A stretch of 64,000 nt of DNA from Citrobacter telavivensis (GTDB taxonomy: Bacteria > Pseudomonadota > Gammaproteobacteria > Enterobacterales > Enterobacteriaceae). The notes under the pieces are model-generated. The model saw only the letters and a list, made by a program, of their open reading frames with translations. It had not been told where the DNA came from and did not search any database. The position numbers and the translations under genes are program-made. This document shows positions 25,465 to 35,108 of this stretch, one piece after another. Within the stretch, counting starts at the first letter, position 1, and each line of letters opens with the position of its first letter. The DNA lies in NCBI GenBank assembly GCA_009363175.1, contig CP045205.1:930001-994000 (forward strand), in the 5' to 3' direction.

Positions 25465-26081
25465 GTCTGCCCGAACGTTCAGACGCACCTTTTCGTCCGC
25501 TGCCGCTGAAGTGGCTGGCGCTGGCCGTTGCGCTGATGGTCATCGTTTGTTTCAGTGGTTATCTGCTGTCACCAAAATGGCAGGCCGTGCGTGACGAACA
25601 ACGACGACTGGCCGATCCGCTGCATGAATTTGCTGAAACATCGACGCCGGAAGCCCAGTTGTTAGCCCTGCAAAAACAGATTCGCGCCAACCCGCAGGAC
25701 AGCGAAAAGTGGGCGCTGCTCGGCGAGTATTATCTGTGGCGTAATGATTACGATAATGCGCTACTGGCTTATCGTCAGGCGCTGCGTAGCCGTGGAGAGA
25801 ATGCGGAGATCTATTCGGCGCTGGCGACCGTGCTCTACTACCAGGCCGGGCAGCACATGACGCCGGCGTCTCGCGAGATGATTGACAAGGCGCTGGCGCT
25901 GGATGCTTCGGAAGTCACCGCATTAATGCTGCTGGCGTCGGATGCATTTATGCAGGCGGATTACAAACAGGCGATTTTGCAGTGGCAAAAAGTGCTGGAT
26001 TTAAATTCGCCGCGGGTGAATCGTGTACAACTGATAGAGTCGATTAATATGGCGAAATTGTTACAGAATCGGCAGAAATAA
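25461..26081 (+). CDS. nrfG: haem lyase TPR subunit NrfG
   Basis: 206-aa protein with one N-terminal anchor (about 18-38) and a periplasmic TPR domain. Repeats are visible at about 75-180 (WALLGEYYLWRNDYDNALLA, ALMLLASDAFMQADYKQAIL). In E. coli NrfG binds the C-terminus of NrfA and brings the lyase to the CWSCK site. ATG overlaps the nrfF stop by 4 bp. It is the last gene of the operon. Confidence 0.9.
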   Translation: MSLPERSDAPFRPLPLKWLALAVALMVIVCFSGYLLSPKWQAVRDEQRRLADPLHEFAETSTPEAQLLALQKQIRANPQDSEKWALLGEYYLWRNDYDNALLAYRQALRSRGENAEIYSALATVLYYQAGQHMTPASREMIDKALALDASEVTALMLLASDAFMQADYKQAILQWQKVLDLNSPRVNRVQLIESINMAKLLQNRQK

Positions 26082-26415
26082 TTTTGTGATTTGCGTCATT
26101 TATCTGTTTAAAAAACAGGCAAATGAACCTCGCGGTCAAAATAATTCCTGAAAGTTATAATTCAAAAATGCAGATTTAAAAATCTTTCCATAACAAATGG
26201 TTATGCAACTCAATCCCGATAAATTCGCGTTATTATGCATTATTTCAGCGAAAAGCCCTGTTCTTAAAGGGTTGCGTAAGATGCCCTGCAAATGGTACTG
26301 ATTATGCGCGTTAAAAAACTCTACAAACCAACGCAACACAATTCATACCCTTTCAGTATGTAACCATTCCTGTTTTTTTTACCGGAATGGCGCTCCATTG
26401 AGGAAGTCCGTCGTT
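26082..26415. other. nrfG-gltP intergenic region
   Basis: 334 bp, AT-rich, with no gene. A CTGTTT-AAAA-AACAG palindrome lies near 26104-26119, and an AT-rich stretch with TATTAT motifs near 26230-26240 could hold the gltP promoter. No clear nrf terminator was found. Confidence 0.4.
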
Positions 26416-27726
26416 ATGAAAAGTTTTAAACTCAGCCTGGCCTGGCAGATCCTGATTGCCATGGTGCTGGGCATTTTACTCGGCAGTTATCTGCATTATC
26501 ACAGCGATAGCCGCGAGTGGCTGATTGCAAACCTGCTCTCTCCGGCAGGGGATATCTTTATCCATCTGATTAAAATGATCGTTGTGCCGATTGTGATCTC
26601 TACGCTGGTTGTCGGCATTGCCGGTGTCGGCGATGCGAAACAGCTGGGACGTATCGGCGCGAAAACTATTCTCTATTTCGAAGTGATCACGACCATCGCC
26701 ATTATCCTCGGGATTACGCTGGCGAATGTGTTTCAGCCGGGGTCCGGCATTGATATGTCGCAACTGGCGACCGTGGACATTTCGAAATACCAGAACACGA
26801 CGGCAGAAGTGCAGAGCCACGCGCATGGCCTGATGGGCACGATTCTGTCGCTGGTCCCGACGAACATCGTCGCCTCGATGGCGAAGGGCGACATGCTGCC
26901 TATTATCTTTTTCTCGGTGCTGTTTGGTTTGGGGCTTTCCTCACTGCCGGCAACGCATCGTGAGCCGCTGGTGACGGTGTTCCGTTCCATTTCCGAAACC
27001 ATGTTTAAAGTGACGCACATGGTGATGCGCTATGCGCCGATCGGGGTATTCGCGCTGATTGCCGTGACCGTGGCGAACTTCGGTTTTGCCTCACTGTGGC
27101 CGCTGGCGAAGCTGGTACTGTTGGTTCATTTCGCGATCCTGTTCTTCGCGCTGGTGGTGCTGGGTATTGTCGCGCGCATTTGCGGGCTGAGCATCTGGAT
27201 CCTGATCCGCATTCTGAAAGACGAGTTGATTCTGGCGTACTCTACCGCCAGCTCCGAAAGCGTTTTGCCGCGGATTATCGAGAAGATGGAAGCCTATGGC
27301 GCGCCGGCCTCGATCACCAGTTTTGTGGTGCCGACCGGTTACTCGTTCAACCTCGATGGTTCGACCCTGTACCAGAGTATTGCCGCGATCTTCATCGCGC
27401 AGTTGTACGGTATCGACCTGTCACTGTGGCAGGAAATCGTGCTGGTGCTGACGCTGATGGTGACATCGAAAGGGATTGCCGGCGTACCGGGCGTCTCCTT
27501 CGTGGTACTGCTGGCAACGCTTGGTAGCGTAGGCATTCCATTGGAAGGCCTGGCCTTTATCGCGGGTGTGGATCGTATTCTCGACATGGCGCGTACGGCG
27601 CTGAACGTGGTGGGGAATGCGCTGGCGGTGCTGGTTATCGCCAAATGGGAACACAAGTTTGACCGCAAAAAAGCGCTGGCGTATGAGCGCGAAGTACTGG
27701 GCAAATTCGATAAAACCGCTCAGTAA
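26416..27726 (+). CDS. gltP: glutamate/aspartate:proton symporter GltP
   Basis: 436-aa DAACS-family transporter, near-identical to E. coli GltP. It imports L-glutamate and L-aspartate with protons. Conserved HP1 serine stretch STASSESVLPR, TM7 motif SFNLDGSTLYQ and HP2 region TSKGIAGVPGVSF are present. ATG 26416 (MKSFKLSLAWQ) follows GAGGAAGTCC; a TTG six codons earlier is not needed. It stands alone, with a BIME after it. Confidence 0.94.
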   Translation: MKSFKLSLAWQILIAMVLGILLGSYLHYHSDSREWLIANLLSPAGDIFIHLIKMIVVPIVISTLVVGIAGVGDAKQLGRIGAKTILYFEVITTIAIILGITLANVFQPGSGIDMSQLATVDISKYQNTTAEVQSHAHGLMGTILSLVPTNIVASMAKGDMLPIIFFSVLFGLGLSSLPATHREPLVTVFRSISETMFKVTHMVMRYAPIGVFALIAVTVANFGFASLWPLAKLVLLVHFAILFFALVVLGIVARICGLSIWILIRILKDELILAYSTASSESVLPRIIEKMEAYGAPASITSFVVPTGYSFNLDGSTLYQSIAAIFIAQLYGIDLSLWQEIVLVLTLMVTSKGIAGVPGVSFVVLLATLGSVGIPLEGLAFIAGVDRILDMARTALNVVGNALAVLVIAKWEHKFDRKKALAYEREVLGKFDKTAQ

Positions 27727-27739
27727 CGGTTAGCGGATT

Positions 27740-27815
27740 GCCTGATGGCGCTTCGCTTATCAGGCCTACACATCCTTTGTAGGCCTGATAAGACGCGTGA
27801 GCGTCGTCATCAGGC
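27740..27815. repeat. BIME between gltP and yjcO
   Basis: Opposed REPs GCCTGATGG...TATCAGGC-CTAC and GTAG-GCCTGATAAG...CATCAGGC between the convergent gltP and yjcO genes. A half REP (GCCATCCGGC) follows at 27821-27830. Confidence 0.88.
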
Positions 27816-27838
27816 AATCCGCCATCCGGCAATCTGAT

Positions 27839-28528
27839 TCACCCATTGGTTAACTTATCAAACTCTTCGCAGCCGGTATCAAACCCTTCGCTACAGCTCA
27901 GATTTAACCAGTGCAGCGCCTTCTGTTTATTCTTCTCAATAAAGCCCTGTTCGCCGTTCAGAAAAATCATTCCCGCCCAGTATTCGGAATATCCGGTACG
28001 AGAGATGGCGGAACTGCGCTTGAAGTACCAGGTCGCTTTATCATCATCGGCCTGAATCCCGACGCCGTTGGCGTAAATCAGACCGAGCAACATCTGCGCG
28101 TCTACAGCAACATCGCTCTCCAGATTTTCAGAAGCGTTTTGCAGCAGGGAAATGGCTTTGGGGTAATCGGGTCTACCGGCCTGAGTATTGACCAGAATTC
28201 GCGCCAGCGTAATTTCACCCGCTTTACTGCCCGCCTGGGCAGCCTTTTCCGCCAGCATTTTCGCTTCCGGATAATCCAGACTGACCGGGTTAGTGATTTT
28301 AATTTGCGCCAGCAGCGCACAAGCATCCGCATCGCCATTGTCCGCAGATTTCTGTGCCCAGTACTCGGCTTTGCTCAAATCGCCGAAGCTAAACCAGCTG
28401 TCAGCAAGGTAATATTGCGCGCGTTTGTCACCTGCCTCTGCGGCCTGCAAATACTGGCTTCCAGGCTCAGGATCGGCAGCACGGGCAAAGAATGTCATCA
28501 ATAACATCAATGCAAGAAGTGGTTTCAT
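27839..28528 (-). CDS. yjcO: Sel1-repeat protein YjcO
   Basis: 229-aa exported protein, the same length as E. coli YjcO. Signal peptide ends near FFARA (residue 17). The rest is built of Sel1-like (TPR) repeats of about 36 residues, for example AEYWAQKSADNGDADACALL and AEKAAQAGSKAGEITLARIL. It is probably periplasmic and a protein-protein scaffold. No specific function is known. Confidence 0.88.
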   Translation of the reverse strand: MKPLLALMLLMTFFARAADPEPGSQYLQAAEAGDKRAQYYLADSWFSFGDLSKAEYWAQKSADNGDADACALLAQIKITNPVSLDYPEAKMLAEKAAQAGSKAGEITLARILVNTQAGRPDYPKAISLLQNASENLESDVAVDAQMLLGLIYANGVGIQADDDKATWYFKRSSAISRTGYSEYWAGMIFLNGEQGFIEKNKQKALHWLNLSCSEGFDTGCEEFDKLTNG

Positions 28529-28581
28529 TATTAAGTTTTAATTAGGGTACGGAATGGACAGTATAAAGAGATCGTATGGAT

Positions 28582-28609
28582 AAAAAAACAGCCTCCAGGA
28601 GGAGGCTGT
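28582..28609 (-). terminator. intrinsic terminator of fdhF
   Basis: Minus-strand CAGCCTCC and GGAGGCTG arms (8 bp) around a 4-nt loop are followed by seven T residues, 22 bp past the fdhF stop. Confidence 0.87.
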
Positions 28610-28630
28610 TGAGATGCATCAACGTTGTGG

Positions 28631-30778
28631 TTAACCCATTGCGGTTTCGCGCAGGCGGGCCTTCAGCTTGTTGTACTCATCAATCACGTACTGCTCGGCG
28701 GCGGATTGATCGGCAATCGGCTCCACACGCACGGCGCAATACTTGTACTCCGGCGTTTTGGTAATCGGGCTTAAGTTCTCCGTCACCAACTCGTTACAGG
28801 CGCCAATCCACCACTGGTAGGTCATATAAATCGCCCCTTTGTTCGGGCGTTCGCTGACCTGTGCGCGGGTGATGATTTTGCCTTTGCGCGAGTGAACCCA
28901 GACCAGCGCTTCATCTTCAATGCCCAGACGCGCCGCGTCGGCCGCGTTGATTTGCGCATAGCCCGGTTCGTCTGCCAGCGCGGCCAGGGCCGCACAGTTA
29001 CCGGTCATCGAACGACAGGAGTAGTGACCGACTTCACGCACCGTTGACAGTACCATCGGGTACTCTTCGGTGAGTTTATCGATAGGCGCCACCCAGTCGC
29101 AGGTGAAGAACTGTGCCATGCCGTTCGGGGTATCAAACTTCTCTTTAAAGAGGTAAGACGTCCCCTGATCGGCGTCCGACGTGTCACGGCAAGGCCACTG
29201 GATATACCCCAGTTCGCCCATCTTCTCGTAAGTGGCACCGTAGAAATCCGGGCACAGATGACGCAACTCATCCCAGATCTCCTGGGTGTTGTTGTAGTGC
29301 ATCGGATACCCCATCCGTGTGGCAATTTCACTGATGATTTGCCAGTCGGTTTTCAGATCCCACTTCGGCTCAACGGCTTTAAAGAAGCGCTGGAAGCCAC
29401 GGTCAGCCGCGGTAAATACCCCTTCATGCTCACCCCATGACGTCGACGGTAAAATAACATCCGCCGCCGAGGCGGTTTTGGTCATAAAGATGTCCTGCAC
29501 GATGACCAGCTCCAGATCCTCAAAGCCTTTGCGCACCGCAGAGAGTTCCGCATCGGTTTGCAGCGGATCTTCACCCATGATGTATGCCGCACGCACTTCG
29601 CCATGCGCCGCACGGTGCGGCAGCTCGCTGATGCGATAGCCGGTGTGCGCAGGCAGACTGTCCACGCCCCAGGCTTTGGCGAATTTCTCGCGGTTGGCCG
29701 GTTCTTTCACATACTGATAGCCCGGATAGGTATCCGGCAGCGCACCCATATCGCACGCGCCCTGAACGTTGTTCTGACCACGTACCGGGTTAACGCCCAC
29801 GCTGGGCTTACCGAGGTTGCCGGTCAGCATCGCGAGGCTGGTCAGTGAACGCACGGTTTCCACGCCCTGATAGAACTGGGTTACACCCATGCCCCACAGG
29901 ATGGTCGCGTTTTTCGCCCCGGCATACATCCGCGCCGCCTGGCGAATTTCACTCGCGCTGACGCCGGTTATCTCCTCAACGGACTCCGGCGTATAGCCTT
30001 CGACAATCTTGCGGTACTCTTCAAAGCCTTCCGTACGCGAGGCCACAAACGCCTGGTCGTAGAGGCTTTCTTCAATAATGACATGACCCATTGCGTTCAA
30101 TAGCGCGATATTCGAGCCGTTTCGCAATGCGATGTGCATGTCGGCAATGCGCGCGGTTTCAATTTTGCGCGGATCGCAGACGATAATTTTCGCCCCGTTA
30201 CGTTTAGCGTTAATCACGTGATTCGCCACAATAGGGTGGGAATCCGCCGGGTTGTAGCCGAAGATAAACACTAAATCGGTGTTATCAATTTCGTTAATTG
30301 CATTACTCATTGCGCCGTTACCGACCGACTGGTGCAGACCTGCAACCGATGGGCCGTGTCAGACGCGAGCGCAGCAGTCAACGTTATTGGTACCAATAAC
30401 GGCGCGCGCAAATTTTTGCATGATGTAGTTGGTTTCATTCCCGGTACCACGAGACGAGCCGGTCGTCTGGATGGCATCAGGGCCGTATTTCGCTTTGATG
30501 GCGCTCAGGCGCTCGGCGACGTAGTTCAGCGCTTCATCCCAGGAAACAGATTCCAGTTTGCCGCCACGCTGGCGACGAATCATAGGGGTTTTCAGGCGCG
30601 GGGTCAGGATCTGGGTATCGTTAATGAAATCCCAGCCGTAATAGCCCTTCAGACACAGAGTACCCTGATTGGTTTTCCCCTGCGCCGCCTCAGCCCGGAC
30701 GATTTTGCCGTTATCGACCACCAGGTTTATCTTGCAACCTGATGCGCAATACGGGCAAACCGTGACGACTTTTTTCAT
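28631..30778 (-). CDS. fdhF: formate dehydrogenase H, selenoprotein
   Basis: 715-aa molybdopterin formate dehydrogenase of the formate hydrogenlyase complex. The frame contains an in-frame TGA at 30359-30361, codon 140, exactly the selenocysteine position of E. coli FdhF, followed by HGPSVAGLHQS. The N-terminal [4Fe-4S] motif is CPYCASGC...C (C8, C11, C15, C42). Bis-MGD binding regions follow, and the length matches E. coli. The gene is therefore intact, not two pieces. A sigma-54-type promoter lies upstream, fitting FhlA control by formate. It works with hydrogenase 3, encoded elsewhere. Confidence 0.95.
30321..30361 (-). promoter_or_regulatory. SECIS element for fdhF UGA
   Basis: Sequence just 3' of the TGA (CACGGCCCATCGG, then GGTCTGC apex, then CCAGTCGGTCGG) matches the bacterial fdhF SECIS hairpin that recruits SelB. 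Confidence 0.85.
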
Positions 30779-30830
30779 CGGTTTCGCTCCAGTTAATCAA
30801 ATCGCGCATACACGCTTGTCGCCCTGAGTA

Positions 30831-30846
30831 TGCATCTTTTATGCCA
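30831..30846 (-). promoter_or_regulatory. sigma-54 promoter of fdhF
   Basis: Minus-strand TGGCATAAAAGATGCA gives the -24 GG and -12 GC elements at correct spacing. The ATG is 52 bp downstream. Confidence 0.8.
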
Positions 30847-30910
30847 CATTTTAATTGGGGACTTTCCCTGATATTACGGGTATTTTTTGGTCAAAACCCT
30901 GACGAAAAGC

Positions 30911-30935
30911 AGGCTGTCGTCATATTTGACGTGAC
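30911..30935 (-). promoter_or_regulatory. possible FhlA upstream activating site
   Basis: TGTCG and TGACG elements lie about 95-115 bp upstream of the predicted fdhF start, where FhlA binds in E. coli. Match is partial. Confidence 0.35.
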
Positions 30936-31121
30936 GATTTCCCGTGAATGACAACATATCGACCCCGCGCAGCGGCAGAGTCGTGTTGGCTGGCTAAGGC
31001 TTTGAACCCGGTACACCCATGGAGGGACGCTGCTGACCCAGACTGAATTTGAGATTCCTCCTCTGGTTGCATCAGGTTGCGTTGACTAACGTAGAAAACG
31101 TCCCCTTTTGAGGCTGGTTTT

Positions 31122-31451
31122 ATGAAACGCACTCCGACGCTCTTTTTATTCAGCCTGCTGTCGCTGGCTACCGTGCCGGCGCAGGCCGATATTATTGATG
31201 ATGCCATCGGCAACATTCAGCAGGCGATCAACGATGCCTATAAGCCTGACAGCGGGCGGGACTACGAGGATTCGCGTGACGACAGGTGGCAGAATGAAAT
31301 GAGCGACGATCGCCGCAGGCAGTATGACGACCGTCGCCGTCAGTTTGAGGACAGACGTCGTCAACTGGATGAACGCCAGCGCCTGCTCGATCGCGAGCGC
31401 CGCCAACTGGAAGATGAAGAGCGTCGAATGGAAGAGGACGACGAACGTTAA
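31122..31451 (+). CDS. yjdP: YjdP family exported protein
   Basis: 109-aa protein close to E. coli YjdP. A signal peptide ends at VPAQA (about 22). A short DIIDDAIGNIQQAIND segment leads to a strongly charged C-terminal half made of repeated DRRRQ and ERRQLE heptad-like units (about residues 60-109), likely a long single helix or coiled coil. Function unknown; periplasmic location inferred. It lies convergent to phnP with a 21-bp gap. Confidence 0.85.
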   Translation: MKRTPTLFLFSLLSLATVPAQADIIDDAIGNIQQAINDAYKPDSGRDYEDSRDDRWQNEMSDDRRRQYDDRRRQFEDRRRQLDERQRLLDRERRQLEDEERRMEEDDER

Positions 31452-31472
31452 CGCAGTCGTGCACAAAATGCC

Positions 31473-32231
31473 CTAATCCACCACAATCTGCATTCCGTCA
31501 TAGCCCGCTTCAAATCCGTCCGGGAGCGGGTTATCCATCAGCCAGACGTCGAACTGGTGGCTAATATGGGTGAGGATCACCTGCGGGCAGTGGATCACCT
31601 CATTCATCGCCATCACCGTGGTTAAATCACCGTGGTTGCGCGGGGGTTCCGGACTCGGCGCATGGCTACAGTCGATGACGATAACCTGCGGCTGATTGTT
31701 GAGCAGAAAGGTGAGCGTTTTATCGGGCAGTCCGGCGGTGTCGGATAGCCACGCCACGCGGCTGTGCGCCGTCTCCAGAAGATAACCCAACGTCAGCTTT
31801 GAGTGATTCAGCGGCAGCGGTGTGACCTGTAATCCCTGTAACTCAAACACCACAAACGGCTCGACGGTGTAGCTAAAGTCCAGAATGCCGGGGTGCTTAA
31901 ACAGATCGTCGCAACCCTGTTCGTCCGGCGGGCCATACACCGGGATAGACGCACCAACGCCCCAGCGCAGCGGAAACAATCCCTGTACATGATCCATGTG
32001 GTAGTGGGTGAGTAAAAACTGTCGGAAACTGCCCGCCGGCCAGTCGTCCATCAGGTGCGGTATGCCCGCATCCAGCAGCGTCACCGCATCGTTGAATTTG
32101 ACCACGCCGCTACACGGGCGTCGGCGATACTGTTCCTGCAAGCGTGCGCGACGACAGGCGGCGCAGTCGCAGCCATACGCCGGCACCCCTTGCGCGCCGC
32201 CCGTGCCGCTCAGCGTAATGGTCAGGCTCAT
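31473..32231 (-). CDS. phnP: phosphoribosyl cyclic phosphodiesterase PhnP
   Basis: 252-aa metallo-beta-lactamase-fold enzyme. Metal motif THYHMDH at about 75-83, CDCAACRRARL zinc-site cysteines near 21-30, and later H residues (ILTHISHQFD) fit PhnP. It opens the 5-phosphoribosyl-1,2-cyclic phosphate made by C-P lyase. It is the last gene of the phn operon, separated from phnO by a REP. Confidence 0.93.
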   Translation of the reverse strand: MSLTITLSGTGGAQGVPAYGCDCAACRRARLQEQYRRRPCSGVVKFNDAVTLLDAGIPHLMDDWPAGSFRQFLLTHYHMDHVQGLFPLRWGVGASIPVYGPPDEQGCDDLFKHPGILDFSYTVEPFVVFELQGLQVTPLPLNHSKLTLGYLLETAHSRVAWLSDTAGLPDKTLTFLLNNQPQVIVIDCSHAPSPEPPRNHGDLTTVMAMNEVIHCPQVILTHISHQFDVWLMDNPLPDGFEAGYDGMQIVVD

Positions 32232-32254
32232 CGTGACTCCCCTTGTCGTATCGT

Positions 32255-32289
32255 GCCGGATGGCGACGCGAGCGTCTTATCCGGGCTAC
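32255..32289. repeat. single REP between phnO and phnP
   Basis: One palindromic unit GCCGGATGGCG...CTTATCCGGGC followed by CTAC in the 63-bp phnO-phnP gap. Confidence 0.8.
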
Positions 32290-32294
32290 GTACC

Positions 32295-32729
32295 TCACAA
32301 TGCTTTTGTGAAGCGAAAATGGCTCTGTTCGTAGCCTTCGCGCAGATAAAAACGGTGGGCGTTATGGCGCTTCACGCTGGTGGACAGCTCCGTCATCTCC
32401 GCTCCCGCCTCGCGGGCTTTCTGTTCCGCCCATGCCAACAACTGGCTGCCGATTTTCAGACTCCGCGCCTGCGGCATCACCACCAGCTCCTGAATCTCGC
32501 CAATCCAGTTGGCGTGATGTAAATGATACTGCAAATGCAGGCCAATCAACCCAACCGCCTCACCGTCAAGCAGCGCCAACTGATAGCGCAATCGGGCATC
32601 CTGCAAATTGGCGGTGAATCCGGCGCGAAAGGCCGGGTAATCAAACGTGGTTTGTTTCAGTTCGCAGATGAGCGCGTACACGGCCTCGGTGTCTTGTGCC
32701 GTGGCGCGACGAAGTTCACAGGCAGACAT
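32295..32729 (-). CDS. phnO: aminoalkylphosphonate N-acetyltransferase PhnO
   Basis: 144-aa GNAT acetyltransferase. The acetyl-CoA loop is in QELVVMPQARSLKIGSQLL (about 83-101), and the C-terminal HNAHRFYLREGYE strand is typical. In E. coli it acetylates aminoalkylphosphonates and aids their use or detoxification. It overlaps the phnN 3' end by 14 bp. Confidence 0.93.
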   Translation of the reverse strand: MSACELRRATAQDTEAVYALICELKQTTFDYPAFRAGFTANLQDARLRYQLALLDGEAVGLIGLHLQYHLHHANWIGEIQELVVMPQARSLKIGSQLLAWAEQKAREAGAEMTELSTSVKRHNAHRFYLREGYEQSHFRFTKAL

Positions 32730-33270
32730 GGCGTGGCTCCTTGCGTCCCATTAACGTTAACAGTGTATCGACGGACTGGTGCAAACTGCCGTCGTTATTC
32801 AACGTATGGCAGTCAAACGGGGCATAGCGGGCGGCGCGTTCGAGACGCGCGGCGATCTCCGTTTCGCTTTCCCGCCCGCGCGCCTGTAAACGCTGGCGCA
32901 AAATCGTGGGGGAGACCTGCAAACAGACCGGCAGCAGCGCCGTACCGTAGCGCGCCTGCGCCTGGGGAAGATGCGCCCGGGAGCCGTTGACCACCACGTC
33001 GAAGCCGCCGTTGAGCCAGAGGTCGATCTCCACGCCGACGCCATAGTAAAAGCCGTTAGCATGCCAGCTTAACGCCAGCAGGTTATGCCCGGCGCGGGTG
33101 AAAAACTCCTGTTCGCTCAGGGCAACATGATTCTCGCTCCCGGCGTTCGCCGCGCGGGTGATGTAACGATGCGCCACCAGCAGTTGCGCATGTTCCTGCT
33201 GACGGAGTGCCGTCAGCAAACTGTCCTTTCCGGAGCCGGACGGCCCCATCAGCCAGATCAGTTTTCCCAT
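32716..33270 (-). CDS. phnN: ribose 1,5-bisphosphokinase PhnN
   Basis: 184-aa guanylate-kinase-like P-loop enzyme. Walker A GPSGSGKDS is at residues 9-17, and VVNGSRAHLPQA is the Walker B area. It phosphorylates ribose 1,5-bisphosphate to PRPP, linking phosphonate breakdown to nucleotide synthesis. It lies 2 bp after the phnM stop. Confidence 0.93.
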   Translation of the reverse strand: MGKLIWLMGPSGSGKDSLLTALRQQEHAQLLVAHRYITRAANAGSENHVALSEQEFFTRAGHNLLALSWHANGFYYGVGVEIDLWLNGGFDVVVNGSRAHLPQAQARYGTALLPVCLQVSPTILRQRLQARGRESETEIAARLERAARYAPFDCHTLNNDGSLHQSVDTLLTLMGRKEPRHVCL

Positions 33271-33272
33271 AC

Positions 33273-34409
33273 TCAGAACACCCTCTTTCCCTGACGCCAG
33301 ACGTGGTCGATGTGGATGTGATCGCCCTTGCGGTGCGCCAGTACCAGATCGGCGCGTTTCCCTTCGGCGATCGTGCCGCGATCGCTGAGACTGAGCGCCC
33401 GTGCCGGGTTGGCGGTGACCAGGCGGATCGCCTGCGGCAGGGTGAAGCGGTTGGCCGCGTCGTCCGCGACGCGAAACGCCGCATCCAGCAGGCTGGCAGG
33501 GTAGTAATCCGACGAGAGAATATCCAGCAGGCCCAACTCCGCCAGCGTATGCGCCGCGACGTTGCCGGAGTGAGAACCGCCGCGCACGATGTTCGGCGCG
33601 CCCATCAGCACGTTCATGCCGTGCTGGCGTGAGGCTTCTGCAGCTTCAAAGGTGGTGGGAAATTCGGCGATCACGCTGCCAAGCTGATGTGATTCAAGCA
33701 CATGTCCGGCGGTGGCGTCATCGTGGCTCGCCAGCGCAATGTTGCGCTCATGGCACAACTTCGCGATGGCCGTCCGGTTGGGCTGTGACCAGCGTGCGGC
33801 AAGCTGAAGCTGTTCCTCTTCGTAACGCGCCATCTGTTCATCGGTCAGCGAATACTTGCCCTGATAATACTCACGGTACTTCTCGCGGTTGGCGAACTGG
33901 CGCTGGCCCGGCGAGTGATCCATCAGCGAAACCAGCGTGACCGGTTCACGACCCACCAGTTTCTCGAACAGCGGTAACGTGGTGTGGTGCGGCAGTTCGC
34001 AGCGCAGATGCAGGCGGTGTTCGGCGCGGTTCACCCCACGCTTTTGCGTCTCCTCCACGGCGTTGATCATTTTCTCCAGGTTTTCCAGACGATCGCCGCC
34101 GTCGCGGACATCGCCAATCGCTACCGCGTCTAGCACGGTGGTGATACCGCTGGCGACCATCAGCGCGTCGTGGCTGCTCATCGCCGAATGGGCGGGCCAG
34201 TCCACCTTCGGGCGGGGGGTGAAGAATTTGTCGAGATTGTCGGTGTGAAGCTCAATCAGTCCCGGCAGCAGCCAGCCGCCTTCACCGTCGAGCGCCTGTG
34301 GAAGACGGCTCTGACTTTGCGCAAACGCGCGAATCACACCCTCCTGCATTTCCAGCGATCCCTGCACCACTTCATCTTCCAGCACCAGCTTTACATTGTT
34401 GATAATCAT
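33273..34409 (-). CDS. phnM: triphosphate diphosphohydrolase PhnM
   Basis: 378-aa amidohydrolase-fold enzyme, the same length as E. coli PhnM. Metal ligands are seen in LIELHTDNLDKF (about 53-64), RCELPHHT, and SHDDATAGHV near 235. It removes pyrophosphate from ribose-1-phosphonate-5-triphosphate before C-P cleavage. It overlaps phnL by 4 bp. Confidence 0.94.
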   Translation of the reverse strand: MIINNVKLVLEDEVVQGSLEMQEGVIRAFAQSQSRLPQALDGEGGWLLPGLIELHTDNLDKFFTPRPKVDWPAHSAMSSHDALMVASGITTVLDAVAIGDVRDGGDRLENLEKMINAVEETQKRGVNRAEHRLHLRCELPHHTTLPLFEKLVGREPVTLVSLMDHSPGQRQFANREKYREYYQGKYSLTDEQMARYEEEQLQLAARWSQPNRTAIAKLCHERNIALASHDDATAGHVLESHQLGSVIAEFPTTFEAAEASRQHGMNVLMGAPNIVRGGSHSGNVAAHTLAELGLLDILSSDYYPASLLDAAFRVADDAANRFTLPQAIRLVTANPARALSLSDRGTIAEGKRADLVLAHRKGDHIHIDHVWRQGKRVF

Positions 34410-35086
34410 GGTGTTGTTCCCATCAGGTGCAAACGATCCGCTACGCGGTCGCGCACAGTTTGATCGTGAAAAATGCCGACAATGGCCGCGCCGCGCGCTT
34501 TTGCCTCTTCAATCAGCGCCACCACGGCGGCACTGTTTTTGGCATCGAGCGATGCGGTCGGTTCGTCGAGTAACAAAATCGGGTAATCGACGATAAAACC
34601 GCGCGCAATGTTGACGCGCTGTTGTTCACCGCCGGAAAAAGTTGACGGGGCAAGGTGCCACAGGCGTTCCGGCACGTTCAGGCGCGTCAGCAGGTTTGCG
34701 GCTTTGGCGGCGCACGCCTCGCGCGGCACGCCGAGATCCAGCAGCGGCTGCATGACGACATCCAGCGCGGAGATCCGCGGGATCACCCGCAGAAACTGGC
34801 TCACCCAGCCGATCGTGGCGCGGCGTACTTCCAGCACTTTGCGCGCCGGGGCCTGCACCAGATCCACCCATTCGTCGCGATGGCGAATATGGATGTGTCC
34901 TTCATCGGGCAGGTAGTTGGCATACAGCGAACGGAGCAGTGTCGATTTCCCGCTGCCGGAATGGCCATGCAGCACGACGCATTCACCGTTTTTTACCTCC
35001 AGCGAGGCGTTTTGCAGCACCGGCAGGCGCACGCCGTTTTGCTGGTGGAGCACAAAAGTCTTGCTGACATTTTCTACGCGAATCAT
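34406..35086 (-). CDS. phnL: C-P lyase ABC-type subunit PhnL
   Basis: 226-aa ABC ATPase-like protein. Walker A GHSGSGKST is at about 40-48, the signature FSGGEQQRVNIARG near 145-158 and Walker B ILLLDEPTASLD follow. It associates with the C-P lyase core and, with PhnI/G/H, is needed to make the ribosyl-phosphonate triphosphate. It follows a block of REPs that separates it from phnK. Confidence 0.94.
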   Translation of the reverse strand: MIRVENVSKTFVLHQQNGVRLPVLQNASLEVKNGECVVLHGHSGSGKSTLLRSLYANYLPDEGHIHIRHRDEWVDLVQAPARKVLEVRRATIGWVSQFLRVIPRISALDVVMQPLLDLGVPREACAAKAANLLTRLNVPERLWHLAPSTFSGGEQQRVNIARGFIVDYPILLLDEPTASLDAKNSAAVVALIEEAKARGAAIVGIFHDQTVRDRVADRLHLMGTTP

Positions 35087-35108
35087 GTTGGCCTCTTCGT
35101 TCTTTTTG

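Larger units (their letters stand above)
30779..31121. other. fdhF-yjdP divergent intergenic region
   Basis: 343 bp holding the fdhF sigma-54 promoter, a possible FhlA site, and a GC-rich leader of unknown role before yjdP. No gene of useful length seen. E. coli has mdtNOP, als and rpiB genes between these two loci. Confidence 0.6.

Noticed and set aside
28631..30778. fdhF as a pseudogene split by a stop codon
   Set aside because: TGA is at codon 140, the known selenocysteine site, with a SECIS hairpin right after it and an intact remainder.
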